Origin: Asterias amurensis
Taxonomy: Eukaryota; Echinodermata; Asteroidea; Forcipulatida; Asteriidae
Direction of reading: 5' to 3'
Assembly (NCBI RefSeq): GCF_032118995.1
Contig: NC_092653.1
Location: 22,835,202-22,899,201 of the forward strand
Length of the DNA: 64,000 nt
Shown here: one piece after another, positions 34,094-48,350 of the stretch
Position numbering within the stretch: the stretch's first letter is position 1
Layout: each line of letters opens with the position of its first letter
The notes under the pieces: model-generated
Seen by the model: only the letters and a program-made list of their open reading frames with translations
Told to the model about the DNA's origin: nothing
Databases searched by the model: none
Program-made: the position numbers and the translations under genes

Positions 34094-34434
34094 TTAAAGC
34101 CACAGATTTACAAATAACTTACAGGGTTTACAGAAGGTAATGGTGAAAGACTTCTTTTGAAATATTATTCCATGAAATGCTTTACTTTTTGAGAAAACAT
34201 TGAAACAATTATCAATTCTCGATATCGAGAATTACGGATTTTTTTAAACCCATGTCATGACACGGCGAAATGTGCGGAAACAAGGGTGGGTTTTCCCGTA
34301 ATTTTCTCCCGACTTCAATGACCGATTGAGCCTAATTTTGTTTATAGAGGTTTGTTATTTTATATATAAGTTGTGATACACAAGGTGTGGGCCTGTGGAA
34401 AATAATGTTTACCGAAAGTGTCCAATGGCTTTAA
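34094..34434 (-). mobile_element. TTAA MITE family B, partial end
   Basis: Reverse-orientation copy of the element at 12227: the end ccgaaagtgtccaatggct followed by TTAA is intact, while the other end has lost most of its inverted repeat. It shares gaattacggattt, catgtcatgacacggcgaa and acccattg-type segments with the first copy. Confidence 0.75.
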
Positions 34435-35490
34435 GAAACCCATGTGGCATGTTGTTCCTTCAACCGACATTTTCAATGATTTACACCATTGACAATTGGC
34501 ATGATTTACACCATAGACAATTGTAAAAAATATCCATCTGTCGTTGTTTTTTAAGTAAAATAAACAACGTTTAAAGTTGTCCGATACCAACAAACCTTTG
34601 GACATGTCTTTCCCATGAGCAAGTACCCCCAACTGTATAGCAGGCACAATGGTTTACATACTTTATTCTGATTTCCAATTACTTCACCCTCTACAACCTT
34701 AGAAATTTTAAGCTTGGAAATCTTGATAAGCCTCTGTATGTAGGTCAGACCTTGTGTTAAATAAAATGTTCAAACTTTTTCTAAAAAAATTAATACCATA
34801 CGATTTAGTTCCTGTGACGCAAGATGCATTTGAGCACAATGACGTGAATTATTCTGAAAAGTGCACCCAGTTGTATGACAAGTTTGGATCTGATGTGTGG
34901 GATATTCTGTCTCCCATCAGCATTGTGTGGGTTGTCTAGGATAGTATGTCTATCGAGACAGATTATCGTGGTATAAAATGTCACCCTCTCCAGGCTCTCC
35001 ATTATTTCATCCGTTTTGTCTCTTCAAACAAAATCTGCCATGACTATTACGTTGTTTGTTAATCTGTAGGATTAGAGCATTTTTTACTCTGGTTTATGTT
35101 CCACGATGGTGAAAGGGAGAACTACATGCATGAATACTATTAATATTTGACTTTGGGTCGATAGCATTATGCCTACTTTAAGTTCCAGGTACTGAACTAT
35201 TCTTACACACTAGATCACATAGCACAATAATTACTTAAAAAAAACCTTCGTTGAAATAGTGTATTTAAAGATCTGTGTAAGCCCGGTTCATACTTCCTGC
35301 CAATGCGATATGAATCCTGACGACACAAATTCGCAACGAACATTTGAGTTGTGCTCAACTCCTGCGAAATATTCGCCAAGAAAACAGAGATGTGACGTCA
35401 AAGAACTTGTAGTGAGAAGTAAGAACTTGGCTTTAGGTGGAATGCATGTTCACAACCCAGTAAGTTGAAGAGGCAACTTTTAGCATGAGC

Positions 35491-35870
35491 TTAAAGACAG
35501 TTTACACTATTGGTTATTGTCAAAGACCAGTCTTCCGACTTGATGCATCTCAACATATACACCAACCTGTGAAAATTTGAGCTCAATATTGGTCGTCGAA
35601 GTTGCGAGATTATAATGAAAGAAAAAGCGCCCTTGTCACACGACGTTGTGTGCTTTCAGATGCTTGATTTCGAAACCTCAAATTCTAAACTTGAGGTCTC
35701 GAAATCAAATTCGTGGAAAGTTACTTCTTTCTCGAAAACTACGTCACTTCAGAGGGAGCCGTTTCTCACAATGTTTTATACCGTCAGCCTCTCCCCGTTA
35801 CTCGTTACCTAGTAAGGTTTTTTGCTAATAATTATTTTGAGTAATTACTAATAGCGTCCACTGCCTTTAA
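35491..35870 (+). mobile_element. TTAA MITE family A
   Basis: Ends ttaaagacagtttacactat and gtccactgcctttaa; the body matches the copies at 16654 and 53115. It lies in the spacer between lectin genes 1 and 2. The rest of this spacer (32341-36048) shows no supported gene beyond the doubtful frame at 32907. Confidence 0.85.
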
Positions 35871-36048
35871 AGCGTACTTGTAATCTTCTATCTATTACTA
35901 ATTTTTATTATTATTACAATTTTGAAGTTGCTTGCATCAAGATTTGATGATATATACAGCATTTCTAAAAAAAAAAAAAGGACTGAATAGTTAACTACTG
36001 ATGTTAGAATTGATTGCATCCCGCAAACAAAAATTACTATGGTCTGCT

Positions 36049-39000
36049 TTAGTTATTGCGACGCATCTTCATTTCGGTCTTGACAATTTGTCGTCCCTGC
36101 CAAGTGGACCAGCGAATACCGCGATACTCCAGACCCGAAGCGCTCACTCGATGCGAATATTCGCCGTTCAGGTTCGATTCTACTGCACAGTCATCGAACC
36201 ACCAACCTGCCTTGACGACATCTGCACAGTTTTGGACATTGTTGTTGTCATTGTCGTTGTCATAGGTTGAGAACGTACGGCCATTCAACGACTCAAAAAC
36301 ACCACCTGATAAGAAATAAAGGAAAATTGATATACGAGAAAACAACTATAGTGTTTTAAGCTGAAGCCATTTGAACTAAAATGAGCCTAGGCCTTACCTT
36401 CAAATTGTAAACATCCTTGAAACTTGACTGAAATAAGCCCTATTAAACCGAAACCGCTTGAAGAATCTATGCGAATACTAAAATGCAATCACTAAAAAAA
36501 TACTTTGGTTTTGCAACTATGGGTCTTTGTTTTGGCACATTTCATTCTTCATTTTGAAAGTTCACCCAATGTGTGTCCAGAAGTTGAAAGTCCATTGACC
36601 TCATTGGATATCGGATCAAGTCATGAAATCGATAGTTTCTTACGTTTGCAACCAATGAGCTCAATCCGCATTGATGGCCACACGTTATAATCTGTCGGTT
36701 TGATGCGGATGTACCGTGCTTGAACAGGCTCGTCGAACATGCTGGTAACGGGGGTATTATGATCCGTATTGCCATCGAATACCTGTATAGGGAAGCACAT
36801 TTCCAATAGCTTGAATTGTGTTTATATTGCAACAATTTACATCGGTAGAGCATGGCAATCCCAGAATAAAGTTTGTCCGTGGAGGTTACCTTTGTTATTA
36901 TCAATTATGCATTTGTTGAAAAGCAACGTCAGCCACGTGTTCAAATAGAACAAGAATTCTGTTACCAGCAAAACGAAAAAAAACAAACACGTTTTTTTAA
37001 AAAAGCAATTTCTCTGTCGCATCGATTTACTCACCTGTGCTGTAGCCGGAGTTGTTCCACCAACGTAGTCCCATTGTGTCTGGTCGGAACTATACTCCAC
37101 TGTGTACTTTTTTACCCACTCCTTATCGGAAGAAAGATAACTTCCTTGCATAATGACACCTTCAACCTGGGTCTGTATCTTTAGATCCACCTGAAACCAT
37201 GATGCTTCCACTGCATTTGTTTGAGAGCACCAACTACCTCCCACCTGGTTTAGACGCCCATTAACCTCAGAACAATAACCCGGATCAGCTTCGTAGACAC
37301 CTGATGATGTGATGCTCGAATCAGGAATGGTTTTGTCTTCCATTCCGAGGGGTTGTTCACATTTCCCACTATCTAAACAAAAAAAATCAAAGCGCGGTTT
37401 GAAATTACTTGAAATATCAATTCTCTATATCGTAAGTAAAAAGTGGGAAGGGAGGAGAAGAATTCCTTGCAAAAAAGAACAACAAAACTCGTGCAGAATA
37501 AATGTTTCTTTCTTAGTGGATTCAAGGTTTTTATTACGTGACACATACTTTGTAAACGTCAACCTTTCGGCATTAGGCATAATAAGTAAGTTACGTTCCA
37601 TACCTGGCTCAATTCCAGGGCTTCCAACATAGAGGGCGTACTTGTCTCCAGTAATGCTGAAGGGTGATATCATCATAGACATTTTCTGACCCTCTTCATC
37701 TGTGAGATCCACACGGATTGTCCAATTAGATCCATCCTTAGTCAGCAGACGGAGTGCTTCATTTCCAAGCCAGAATTCACTGCTGACATCACCAAAGCCT
37801 TCTCTGTACTCGAGCCATGTCCGAGTGAAGTTCACAGACCCGTCTTGGCGCCTTTGAAAAACCTTGGAATAAAACCAACAGAGAGCGCGCTATCAATAAA
37901 TCGGCCGTTTTTCATATGAAAGCGTGCTTAAATTTTGGTATCTCTTTATTTAGCATCGTTTGTATGGAGAAATTTTGTTTTGTCATTTACGCCGAAAATA
38001 TCGGCTAGCGAAAGTGAAGTTTGGTGCTATTTATTTCAATTGACTTACCATCCAGCCTTTGTCACCTTCCATGTCACAGTAGACTTCTTTCGTGCCTGTA
38101 GGTGATTGTAAACCGATGTGGTAAACTCCACTGGTAGTGCTTCCGGTATCAAGCCAAGCTTGGCAGTCGGCATGTTCTGAGATCAAAGACAAAAGCTATT
38201 TAATTGTGATGAAACATTTGGGTCATATTTGAGAAAGCAAATTTGTGTTTACTGTAGCATAAAAATGTGCGTAAGTATTAAGGTATTTCACCTTGATTTC
38301 TCAAGAAGGCAAAACATTTCTAAGGCTATGGTGCGCATGCACATTCACATTGGATTTCATTGTTGCGTCACTTGCGTGCTTACCACGGGTGAGTCAGCAT
38401 TTACCCTTGCTTTCGGTAAACAGCTTTATGAAATATAAATTATGCCAAGGGACGCCCCGTAAGCACAAAACGGCTGCTTACATGTTTTATGAAATTGGGC
38501 ACAGGCTTTGAATATGTTTGGGAAGATAAAACAAAACATTGTTCTTATTTCACAATAAAACGACAAGGTGTCTGGGAACCAAATCGCCCATGAAACAAAA
38601 ACGAAGGATTTTAAGCGGCACAAACAGACATGGCAGAATAATACCAACTCGACCGTAGAGTCATACACCATAGAGGCAATAATTACCTTGTGTCTTTTTA
38701 GTGGTCATCATGCTTTCATCATGACAATCGAAGTAATCGTGAATCTTTTCTACGTCTTGAGTGAACAGTGGTTGATCGGTGTAGTATTTTTCGTACGGTG
38801 TCTTCGTTGCCCTTGTGTTTACTCCTCCTGCTAAGATGTTCGTACACGAGCAGCGTTCGTCTTTACTACCTACCATCACCCATTGGAGTTGATGTCCACG
38901 GCTAGGATTGGGCTCTTGAGCAAAGTAACACACCTTTGCTGAGACTCCTGCATGTATTGTAACAAAAATTGCCAGCGTTAAAAATTTAAAAACCAAAACA

Positions 39001-39483
39001 TCGGAAATTGTAGAAAACAATTCAAACCGTTTTCTATAGAAAATTGCATGCTTTATACAATTATTATACACAGCCCATATTTACAACAACGTATCAATGC
39101 GCTTTATACATAAGTGCCCTTTGCTCATTGGCTAGTATCATTCCTTAATTGTTTCTCAGCTCCTTTTTGAGTATTTAACATTGAGCTGCCATTGTTCCAA
39201 TTGTGTTTTCTTTTCAAACATAATTTAAACCCTACCCTCGCAGAGGTACCCGTTCATACCAACTTGGTGCAGAGAAGCAATTATAGTGAAGTGTCTTTCT
39301 CAAGGACACAATTAGTATCATGACCCGGATTTAATAACGCACCAGCCACGAAACCCTTACATAAGAAACTGCCTTAAGATCGAGGGTATCTGCTCTTAGA
39401 TACCAAAAATACAAATATTCTTAATAATTATGCTTACCTCCAATGAGTACCATCAGTGCCACTATAGAAAGAAAGCTGCACAT
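36049..39483 (-). CDS. Lectin gene 2: secreted FBG protein with an inserted F5/8C domain
   Basis: Exons: 39483-39438, 38947-38687, 38176-38049, 37862-37604, 37372-37035, 36782-36644, 36305-36049; 1428 nt, 475 residues. Signal peptide MCSFLSIVALMVLIG. The four-cysteine domain is the most unlike its sisters (CYFAQEPNPSRG, ERCSCTNILAGG, FDCHDES). FBG first half: EHADCQAWLDTGSTTSGVY, VYCDMEGDKGW, FQRRQDG, FWLGNEALRLLTKDG, WTIRVDLTDEEG, YALYVG. The F5/8C domain runs from KCEQPLGMEDK to RIELIGC; both cysteines that normally pin its ends together are present. FBG second half: NGRTFSTYDNDNDN (calcium loop), NCA and WWFDDCA (second disulfide), SNLNGEYS, RWSTWQGRQ, MKMRRNN. This is the most compact copy, with introns of about 260-500 bp. 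FBG lectins (ficolins, tachylectins, FREPs) bind acetylated sugars; discoidin domains bind sugars, lipids or collagen. The protein's real ligand is unknown. Confidence 0.9.
39095..39355 (-). mobile_element. Diverged SINE in intron 1 of lectin gene 2
   Basis: Reverse-complement relation to the family: gcgctttatacataagtgcc, gtttctcagctcctttttga, ctaccctcgcagaggtaccc, ctcaaggacacaattagtatcatgacccgg. The B box is degraded. It matches the copy at 47992-48350 in the same order. Confidence 0.65.
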
Positions 39484-42400
39484 CTTCTTAACGGTCCCCA
39501 GTATTGCGCACAAGCAATGCATGTTTCTGTAATTGCCAAGCATATCGTGAACAAGACTATACTGAAATTGTGATTTTCGCCAACATCAGCTGAGATTTTG
39601 ACTCTGAAGTCGATTTGTAACGAACAGATGTTATAGATTTTGCTCACTTGAGCAGCAGTTCAGCAGAATCTTGTGAGCTAATTGGACTGGAGTTATCACC
39701 AATTTATTTGTAGGTCGGTTCTAGCAAAACGGCAAAAAATGTGGTGAGCTTTGAGTATGTCGTCTCATTTTAATAGGATCGCAATGGATGACGTGAAAGC
39801 CGTGCGTTCCTCTTAGTAATCTTGCCATTTTTTAAAACCTTGAATTTCTATGGTAGAAGGCAATCTTTGGTGACGCAGTGTTTATACTTATAACATTAAC
39901 GGCTGTTTCTTGATCGAGAATAACTCTTTAATTAAAACGCACATGATGTTAAACTAGCATCTACCAACCATTGTAGGGAAAGATACGATTCTTTTAATTA
40001 TCATGTACCTTGCTTACTAGTGATGTTTTGGACACTTTAAAATTGTTGTTGTTGTTGTCGTCGTCGTTGTCGTTGTTGTTGTTTTACACTCAGTTTTCTT
40101 TGCTTTGTATTGTACCGTGTTTAACTGTACACAGGGACCTCTAGAGAAAGCACTGCAAAGCTTTACTGTCTAAAACAAAACACCACTGCAAATAAAGCTT
40201 AGAATTGTGTTTGGAATAGTAGGTACATTTCTAAAATAACGAAATCTTATATTTTGTGCACGTTCTAATCAGGCGTATACTTCGTGCGCTGTAATCGAAA
40301 TTTGGCAACGTTGATTGATGGGGTTGTATCAGATGTTTTGTCCTGAATTTTTCGTGTCACAAGAAAACTAATGTATGCTTGTACAGGTACAAGTGACTTA
40401 TGCAACTGATTATCAGTGCACTGTCAGCAGACTGATGAGAGTATGTTTTTAAACAACTGACCCTTTTTCATAATACCTAATAACAATTTTTTTAAACAAA
40501 TGAAACAGTCGTCGAATTCCTGTACTGTTTTCCCCCTTTAGATCAGTTTAGATATACTACAGCTGCTTTTAAAGGTACTAGCTATCTCGATGCATACAAT
40601 CAATCTGAATAAAACATTAAAGGTGTGCATTCATTTTACCTTTTCTAACACTCTGACACTTGTTCTATGCTAACAAAGCAATGCAAACTTTAGGCCCCAC
40701 TAATTTGAGCTAGATGAATTTGCGCTCGTCGCAAACTACCTTCTAAAGGCTTAGTTAGAAACTATAAAGTAGTTAGCACCATGCACATCAGAAATATTTT
40801 ATGAATTTATAAAATGTTATGCTCATTTCATGAAACAATACAATTGGCAAGTTTTTATACAGCATCGCCTATACTCTCAATTAACGGTTGTAACCATTGC
40901 CTCAATTCCTTTCAGATGATTGTTTCAAACTTAACGGACACAACCTATTTTGTAAAGATACTGGAGTATTTACCAATAAAATCCGGTGCCTTCAACTGTA
41001 ATTTAAATAAAATAAGATTAAAGCCCGACAATCGTAAGGTTTATTAAAAATATGCCTGGAACGTTTCTTTGTTGTATTTTTTTATTCCACTGAGAATTAA
41101 TCGATAGTGAGCGCAACTGGTGGCGTGGTGCTCCTAATTGCCAAATCGTGTATGAATGGCAAAATGACCTTGACATATAAACGTTTTAGACGATTTGTTT
41201 TTGCTGTCAACAACTCTATTAAAAGACTCCAATTGGCTACAACGATTTTTCTTGTTCTTCATCATATAATTTTTTTCATAATTTGCCGCGTTTGCGAATT
41301 GGACATTTTATCAAAATTTTCTGAAATGGATCATTATATTTATTTACATAGTTATTGCAGTCAGAATGTATGCAATATTATTGGACTCCCACCGTTCTAG
41401 ATATTTGATAATAGTTAAAGAAAATGACAGTGTTACATGTATCGCTACACGCTACAGCACAGTATACTACATTAAACCATTACATATCGCCAATTACTTT
41501 TATAAATACCATACAGTAATGGTTAAAAACCGAGTTGATGGTTCTCGCTAACAGTTTGAACAGAAAAATGATGTTGTTTATTTTTTGAAGGTAGTTTTTA
41601 ACCCTGATAAATTAATTCTGACGTTTGCTTTTAATCTCGTTTATAAGCTCATTTTCTATTAATTATAAGATAAAATTATCTTGCCGAAAGATTATCGATT
41701 AAAACTAACTTGAACGAAAACGACAAGTGATCTTTGCTGCAAAGCAAAGCAACACCTTATTTTGATGACGTCAAAGTGTAGTATTTTGACGCAATTCCCC
41801 ATTTTCAGGTTGGGGGCCTATTTTCTTTTCGATAAATAACTACGAACAATTAAACATTTCATTTTAAACACATATTTTTATGATACATAATTTTAAATGT
41901 CAATTACGTTAACATGTGGTTTGCTCATTGTGGGTGGAGAGTAAGATTTTCATCTAATATTAAAGGGTAGCGAACAATGTAAAAACGTATAGGCCTAGTG
42001 TATGTCTCCTTTTCAGTACTTTGCCGAAACCTGTAAAATAAAATTTCAGGCATTTTTCTAAGGTGGGATTCAACCCACGACCTTTGCCAGTCTGAATCAG
42101 ACATCAATAATCTTCTCTATAGATTGGCAATGACTCATTAACGTTACGCCAAAGCTATAAGATGCTCATTTGAGTGAGACTGAAAGTAAAAACTCATTAG
42201 TCAATCACTTTAAACAATCTTCTGTTTTACTAGTCAACTCGTTTGCCTTACACCACAAGTTGAAAAAACATATGCTATGATAATGTACGTTTTCAATTGT
42301 CGGTTCACGAGTCACACCATCATCCAAGTTTGATTACAAAATGATTATGGGGTAACCTAAAAAGACAAGCGCAAACCAAAATCAAGTACGGACAGAGACG

Positions 42401-42651
42401 TCACGAGTCGTTTGTCACGTGGTTTTGCTTAACCTCGCGTTTTTGTGATTTCGCTCATAGTGATCGATAGAAAAACTGTGTTCGTTTTTACGATTGGCAC
42501 TCGTACTATATGTTTTTGAATTCCTTAGGACTTTCCCCACTTACATAAATGACAGATATCAATACTAAAACTGCGTAAGAGCCCCTCTTTAATAAAGTAG
42601 AAAATATAATGGGAGAATTGGTTGCCTCATACAAGAGAAATGCAACGTACT
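39484..42651. other. Spacer between lectin genes 2 and 3
   Basis: No supported gene. A GTT/GTC microsatellite lies at 40047-40083. The stretch 40505-40690 (agtcgtcg, tttaaaggtactagc, aacaaagcaatgcaaac) and 41098-41210 (atcgatagtgagcgcaactg ... ccttgacatata) recur in the spacer between genes 3 and 4, showing that spacers were duplicated with the genes. Confidence 0.6.
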
Positions 42652-45600
42652 TTATTTATTACGACGCATTTTCATTTCGGTCTTTACAATTTGTCTTCCT
42701 TGCCAAGTAAACCAACGAATACCGCGATACTCGATACCCGAAGCGTTCGCTTGATGCGAGTATTCGCCGTTCAGGTTCGATTCCACTGCACAGTCATCGA
42801 ACCACCAACCTGCCTTGACGAGACCTGCACAGTTTTGACCATCGTTGTCATTGTCGTTGTCGTAGGTTGAGAAAGTACGGCCATTCAACGACTCAAAAAC
42901 ACCACCTGAGAAGAAATATAGAAAAACTTAAAAACGTGTAAACAACGCGTCGTGAATGCTTAAACAATTTTAGTCACTCTAAAAAGTAAAAATGGTTTCT
43001 GGTATTCAAAGGACCTAATAGAACCAAGCCAAGAAATCCACAAGAATCGGGCTTCCCAATTTGAATTCAGTCGATCACAGGTTTTGCAATATTGACAATC
43101 ATACCTTTGCAACCAATGAGCTCAATCCGCATTGTTGGCCATTTCTCATATGTTGTCGGTCTAATGCGAATATACCGTGCTTGGATAGGCTCGTCTAACA
43201 TGCTTGTAACGGGGGTTTCATGATCCGTATTGCCATCGAACTCCTGCAAAGGAACCCATTTTCGTATTGTTTTTAAATTTTGTTTATGTATCCTGGTGTC
43301 ATGTGTTTTCAGTAGGATAACAGGAAAATTGTTCACAATAAAAAAAATATTAAAAAAATCATATATCCAGCTTGTTTACAATGATACTTGCACTTAGTCG
43401 TGTGTTGAAATCTTTTTTTTTCTGTTGGGAGAGATAATCCACTATTTACAGTGCCAATGACATTGGAGCGACGTCATATGTTTTCAAACCTTTCATTGGT
43501 TGGTATTTTATTGACTATTCAGAAGCTAGCATGGCATGCAAGATAAGCGTTCTCAAATGTAAAATGTTCGAACCGTTGACAATTGAAAAAAGTACATAAG
43601 GTGATTATTATGTTGTCGTTGTTTCAAGTCAGTATGATTAATTCCCATCCACTTTAACTTTTGATATATTTATTGATTATTATTACTAATATCATTTTTT
43701 TATTTTTTATTTTTTATTTTTACTTTTATTGTTATTGTTATTTTTTTTTTTTTTTTTTTTTGGGGGGGGGGGTACTTTCCATTCTGAAGGATTTTATTTC
43801 ATGCTCATTTGTGTTTATGTTGTGTTATCTGACATGAGTTTGCTTGAAAATGCTTTCAGTTCAGTCTTCTGAACAAACTGATATTGTGTGCAACAAAACA
43901 TACTTTAAAAAAAAATATATATATAACAAAAATATCATGGTATTGAAAGAACCACATATTCGAATCACATTGCACTCACCTTTGCTGTATCCTGCGATGT
44001 CCCGCCAACGTAATGCCATTGGCTCTGGTGAGAACTATACTCCACCGTGTACTTCTTTACCCACTCCCCATCGCCGGAAGTGTAACTTCCCTGCATAATG
44101 ACACCTTCGACCTGGGTTTGTGTCTTTAGATCCACCTGGAACCATTCTGCATTGTCTGTTTCCGGGCACCAATTGCCATCCACACTATTTAGCCGCCCAT
44201 TACCCCCAGAACAATAAACCAACTCCCTTTGGTAAACACTTGATGATGTGATGCTCGAGTCAGGGATGGTGTTGTCTTCCATCCCAAGACGTTGGTGACA
44301 GGTCCCATTGACTGAAAAAGCAAAACACGGTCGTTGTAAATAACGTCAAGAATCATTTTATTTTATTCTTTTCACAAGGGAAGGTGGGACTCAAGAATGC
44401 AACCTTGCCTTCCAGTTCAAATTGAATGTTTAAGTTTTCACATAATTCATATCTCAAAAACTACGTATAATTTAAGCATATTTAGTAGTAGTTAATAAAA
44501 AGTCGAGTGTTCTTAAAGTGTTGCACAGCTAGATGACAATTTCTTCGACATTGTAGGTGAAATTTAACAATTTAATGTTAAAAAATGAAAAAAAAACAAA
44601 AAAAAACAAAAACAAGTGGCTCGGGGTTTATTTGGGCATATTTTGTGACAATAACCTCATTAAACCATTTTAGCAATAGACCCAAGCAGTACAATCCAAT
44701 ATACCTGTAGGTTCAATTACAGAGATTCCAATACTGAGGGCGTACTTGTCTCCTGTAATGCTGAAGGGTGATGTCATTAGAGACATTTTCTGACCCTCTT
44801 CATCTGTGAGATCCACACGGATTGTCCAATTAGATCCATCTTTAGTCAGCAGACGAAGTGCTTCATTTCCAAGCCAGAACTCGCTGCCGACATCACCAAA
44901 TCCTTCTTTGTACTTGAGCCAAGTCCGAGTGAAGTTCACAGACCCGTCGTGGCGTCTTTGGAAAACCTTTGAATAAAATCAATAGAGTGCGCCCCATTTA
45001 AATGAGTATGTGATGCTTAAATTGCATTAGCAAAATATCTTGCCAAAATGGTTGACTGGTCGATCCCCTGTCGTTATCATCAAGGAAAAATACATACTAA
45101 TGTATTTATATTCACGAGTGAACGGACTGCGAATGGACTCCTGATGAAATGAATGCGATGTCGCGTAATTCACGAGCCTTAAATTGTGACGTCAGATGTA
45201 CAGACTATCAGTAATGGTATCTAGATCTCTGCAAGCATAATTTGTTTAATTTTAGAGAAGAGAACATGACCGGGAGGAATTAGCAGGGTGCTATTTGTTT
45301 CGGGTGCAGATGCAAATGTTCACCCAAGTATCACCAAGGTTCAATTTTGTGCCCACACAGCTAAAATTCTATGTGCACACCGTTTGCTTATTTTTCACTA
45401 ATAATCTGATTTGGTGGGATGTAGTTCAAGTGACATTTGTGTTTTGTTCTATTGTCATACACACTACGTATACTTAATTGCCGGGACTGGTTGGTGCTGT
45501 TTTTCAATCATTTGACTTACCAACCAGCCTTTGTCATCTTCCATATGACAGTAGACATCTTTCTTCTCTTTCATGCCTGTATGTGACTGTATACTGATCG

Positions 45601-47050
45601 GGTAAACTCCACTGGTAGCGCTACCGGCATCAAACCAAGCTTGACAGTCAGCATGTTCTGAGAGAGAAAACAAAACACCCCCAAAACATCGATTTTTTTA
45701 GGGACATTTTAGCTTGAACTGCATTGGGAATTTTTTTTCCCCAAAATGCATTTGGGAAGAATTATTTCTTTTTAAAAGTTGGCCCGATATGTCAGGACCA
45801 AAATGCAACCCCCCCCCTCAAAAAAAATGGGGGAGAAAGAAAAAAAAGAGCAAAGAAGAAGAAGAAGAAGAATACACGAATGGAGTTTTTATACAGGCCT
45901 GATAGATAAATGATCCAACTCGACCATAGAGTAAAACTAACCTATAGTCTTTTTGGTTACCACGCTTTCATCATGACATTCGAAATAGTCATGAATCTCT
46001 TCTACGTCATCAGTGAACAGCGGTTGGTCGGTGTAGTATGGTTCATAGGATCTCTTCGGTTCTATCATGTTGACTCCCCCTGGTAATAGAACAGCACAAG
46101 AGCAGCGTTCTTGTTGGGAACTAGGCATCACCCATCGGAGCTTTCCTTCATGGTCCGGCTCTTGCTCAAAATAACACGTCTTCTGTGCTCCTGTGCCTAA
46201 ACAAAGGAATACGATGTTATAGAAATGTATGAAGCTATAGCGTGTGGCTCTTTCGTAAGAGAGCACATTTTTTCAAGCCTTCTACATGTCATAACTTAAT
46301 TATAAAGATAGCGAGAGTTACAAATTACAATGTCTGTAAATGGATTTGTGAATCATAAAGATAATGTCAAGAAAGCTCCCTCAGTGTCGTCAAATGGCGC
46401 CCTATTATGTCCCATTATGACGCCAGTCTTTCATCATTGTAATGGGTAAGAACATTTCGAACCGTACGGAAATGGATGGGAACACTGATTTTAGTATAAC
46501 CATTATCAATGAGCAACAATGGCTTCGACCAAAATGCTCCACTGCTAATAATAATAGTGAGACCTTGCACTTCCAATGAAAAAGTGCTACTCTATTTATT
46601 TTGTAACGTACCAACATTATGTGGTCTTGCAGCAATACAACAATTTGTTTTGTCTTAAGTATGACACAACTGCACTACGCTAAGCCACACTAGGAAATGC
46701 ACGGAGTTATTTTTCTCCTATGTGTACTCGTCTAAATAAGTGTCGTAGTCTGTCCTCATTATAGAGATGTGTCTCTTAACGATGAAAATACAAAATCGTG
46801 TAAGGTAGCTCGATTAGTTTACTTGACTATCCGATGCCTTACAAATTACAGTCTTTAGAATTAGAAGAAGAACAAATATATTCGTTTTTCGTATATTTGT
46901 TTTTCTTGCAAATGTTTAAAAAGAAATTGCCTCGAATTCGATGGTATGTAAAAAAAAAATTACAAAGAGTATACAAAAAGAAATAATTGTTTTAAAACGC
47001 TTACCTCCGATGAAGACCATCAGTGTCACCACGAAGAGAAAGGTGCACAT
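42652..47050 (-). CDS. Lectin gene 3: secreted FBG protein with an inserted F5/8C domain
   Basis: Exons: 47050-47005, 46196-45942, 45657-45521, 44966-44705, 44311-43980, 43243-43105, 42905-42652; 1425 nt, 474 residues. Signal peptide MCTFLFVVTLMVFIG, close to gene 2, as is the 5' flank. Cysteine domain: CYFEQEPDHEGKLRW, ERCSCAVLLPGGVN, FECHDES. FBG exon 3 is three codons longer than in genes 2, 4 and 5 (SHTGMKEKKDVYCHMED). F5/8C reads TCHQRLGMEDN to RIELIGC, two residues shorter, with SSHQSQWHYVGG. The end is MKMRRNK. On the mRNA the stop lies inside AATAAATAAA, so the first polyadenylation-like hexamer overlaps the stop; an ATTAAA follows about 60 bases on (plus 42588-42593). Intron 5 contains long T and G10 tracts (43680-43775). 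Confidence 0.9.
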
Positions 47051-47991
47051 ATTCCTCAAGATTCCGAATATTGCGCATAGACAATAGTGTTTCTATACTA
47101 AATGCTGGTTTTCACCAATAAAGAGCTACCAGACGTTGACTCTGTATAGTTGTGATTTTATATCAAAAACTGAACTGATATCGATCAGTGTTTAGTGTTC
47201 ACCGGAGTGTAGTAGTTACTCAGAACCTTCTGAAAACGGTCATGAGCTTTGAATATTAAACTTCCTTCATATTTTTTATAGATTTTTGTTTTAAATCTTC
47301 ATTAGCGACACGAAGGACGTTTGTAGCCAGCTTCATTATAGATTTTTATTTCGAAAACCTTGTCTATGGTAGAAGGGCATCTTTGGTGATCTGATTTGCT
47401 ATAATTATCTCTTCGTGCTATAACGTTCGTACACCATAAACGTGGTGTCCTTCAAAATTAACGGCCAATTTGTGACCATCCTTGCTGCGATCGGATTTTC
47501 TTTGTAGGTTCTTCGATTGTTATATTAATAATCAAAGCATTTTCAGTCTGAAAGTATTGTATGCTTTAAAATAATTGACTGTCTACTGTATAAACCCTAA
47601 TAATAAAAGATTCAACAAGTTACACATTGTTAACAACCAAACAGTCGTCGGAGTAACAGTTACCCTTTGCACACGTTTAATAACTGAAGATGCCTTTAAA
47701 GGTGCTAGCGTTTACAATGAATCTGAACAACACATTGAATTTATGCCCTAAGTTGACTTGTTCTGACACTAATACTTGTTTTTTGTAACAAAGCAATGCA
47801 AACGTGATGTGTGCTAATTGAGTGTGCTCTTCGCTAATTATACCGTATACCCTAGGCTTAGGTATAAATACGAGATGTATCAAATAGTTGGCATCACGTG
47901 CGCAAGGATATTCTACTATTCCTTATGAAGTTTTGAATATGTGCACAATCAAAATATGAATTACGACGTTTTGGGGATAGCATTGCCTAAT

Positions 47992-48350
47992 AATAATAAT
48001 AATAACTTTCGATTTATATAGCGCCTAATAACTAACACTTAATTCTCTAAGCGCTTTACATTAGTGCCCTGGTCATAGGGTCAATAACATCCCTTTTTAA
48101 TGTTTCTCAGCTCCCTTGGGAGTATACAACCTGGGCAACAGTTTATATCGCTCCAAAGGCTTTTTCATTCACAATATCAACCTCTACCCTCGCAGGTACC
48201 CATTTATTCCCCTGGGTGAAGAGAAGTAATTATAGTAAAGTATCTTGCTCAAGGACACAAGTGTCACGACCGGGATTCGAACCCACACTCCGGTGAAAAC
48301 GCACCAGAACTTGAATTCGATGCTCTTAACCACTCGGCCATGACACTCTA
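47992..48350 (-). mobile_element. Near full-length SINE, reverse orientation
   Basis: Reads on the minus strand from a tRNA-like head (complement of cttaaccactcggccatgac) and B box (complement of cgggattcgaacccacactc) to the tail, complement of aataataataataata at 47992-48006. Same family as 28598-29023. Confidence 0.8.

Noticed and set aside
42622-42870. Plus-strand frames over the last lectin exons (also at 36001, 50031, 59242)
   Set aside because: Antisense shadows of the FBG C-terminal exons; the minus frame carries the FBG motifs.
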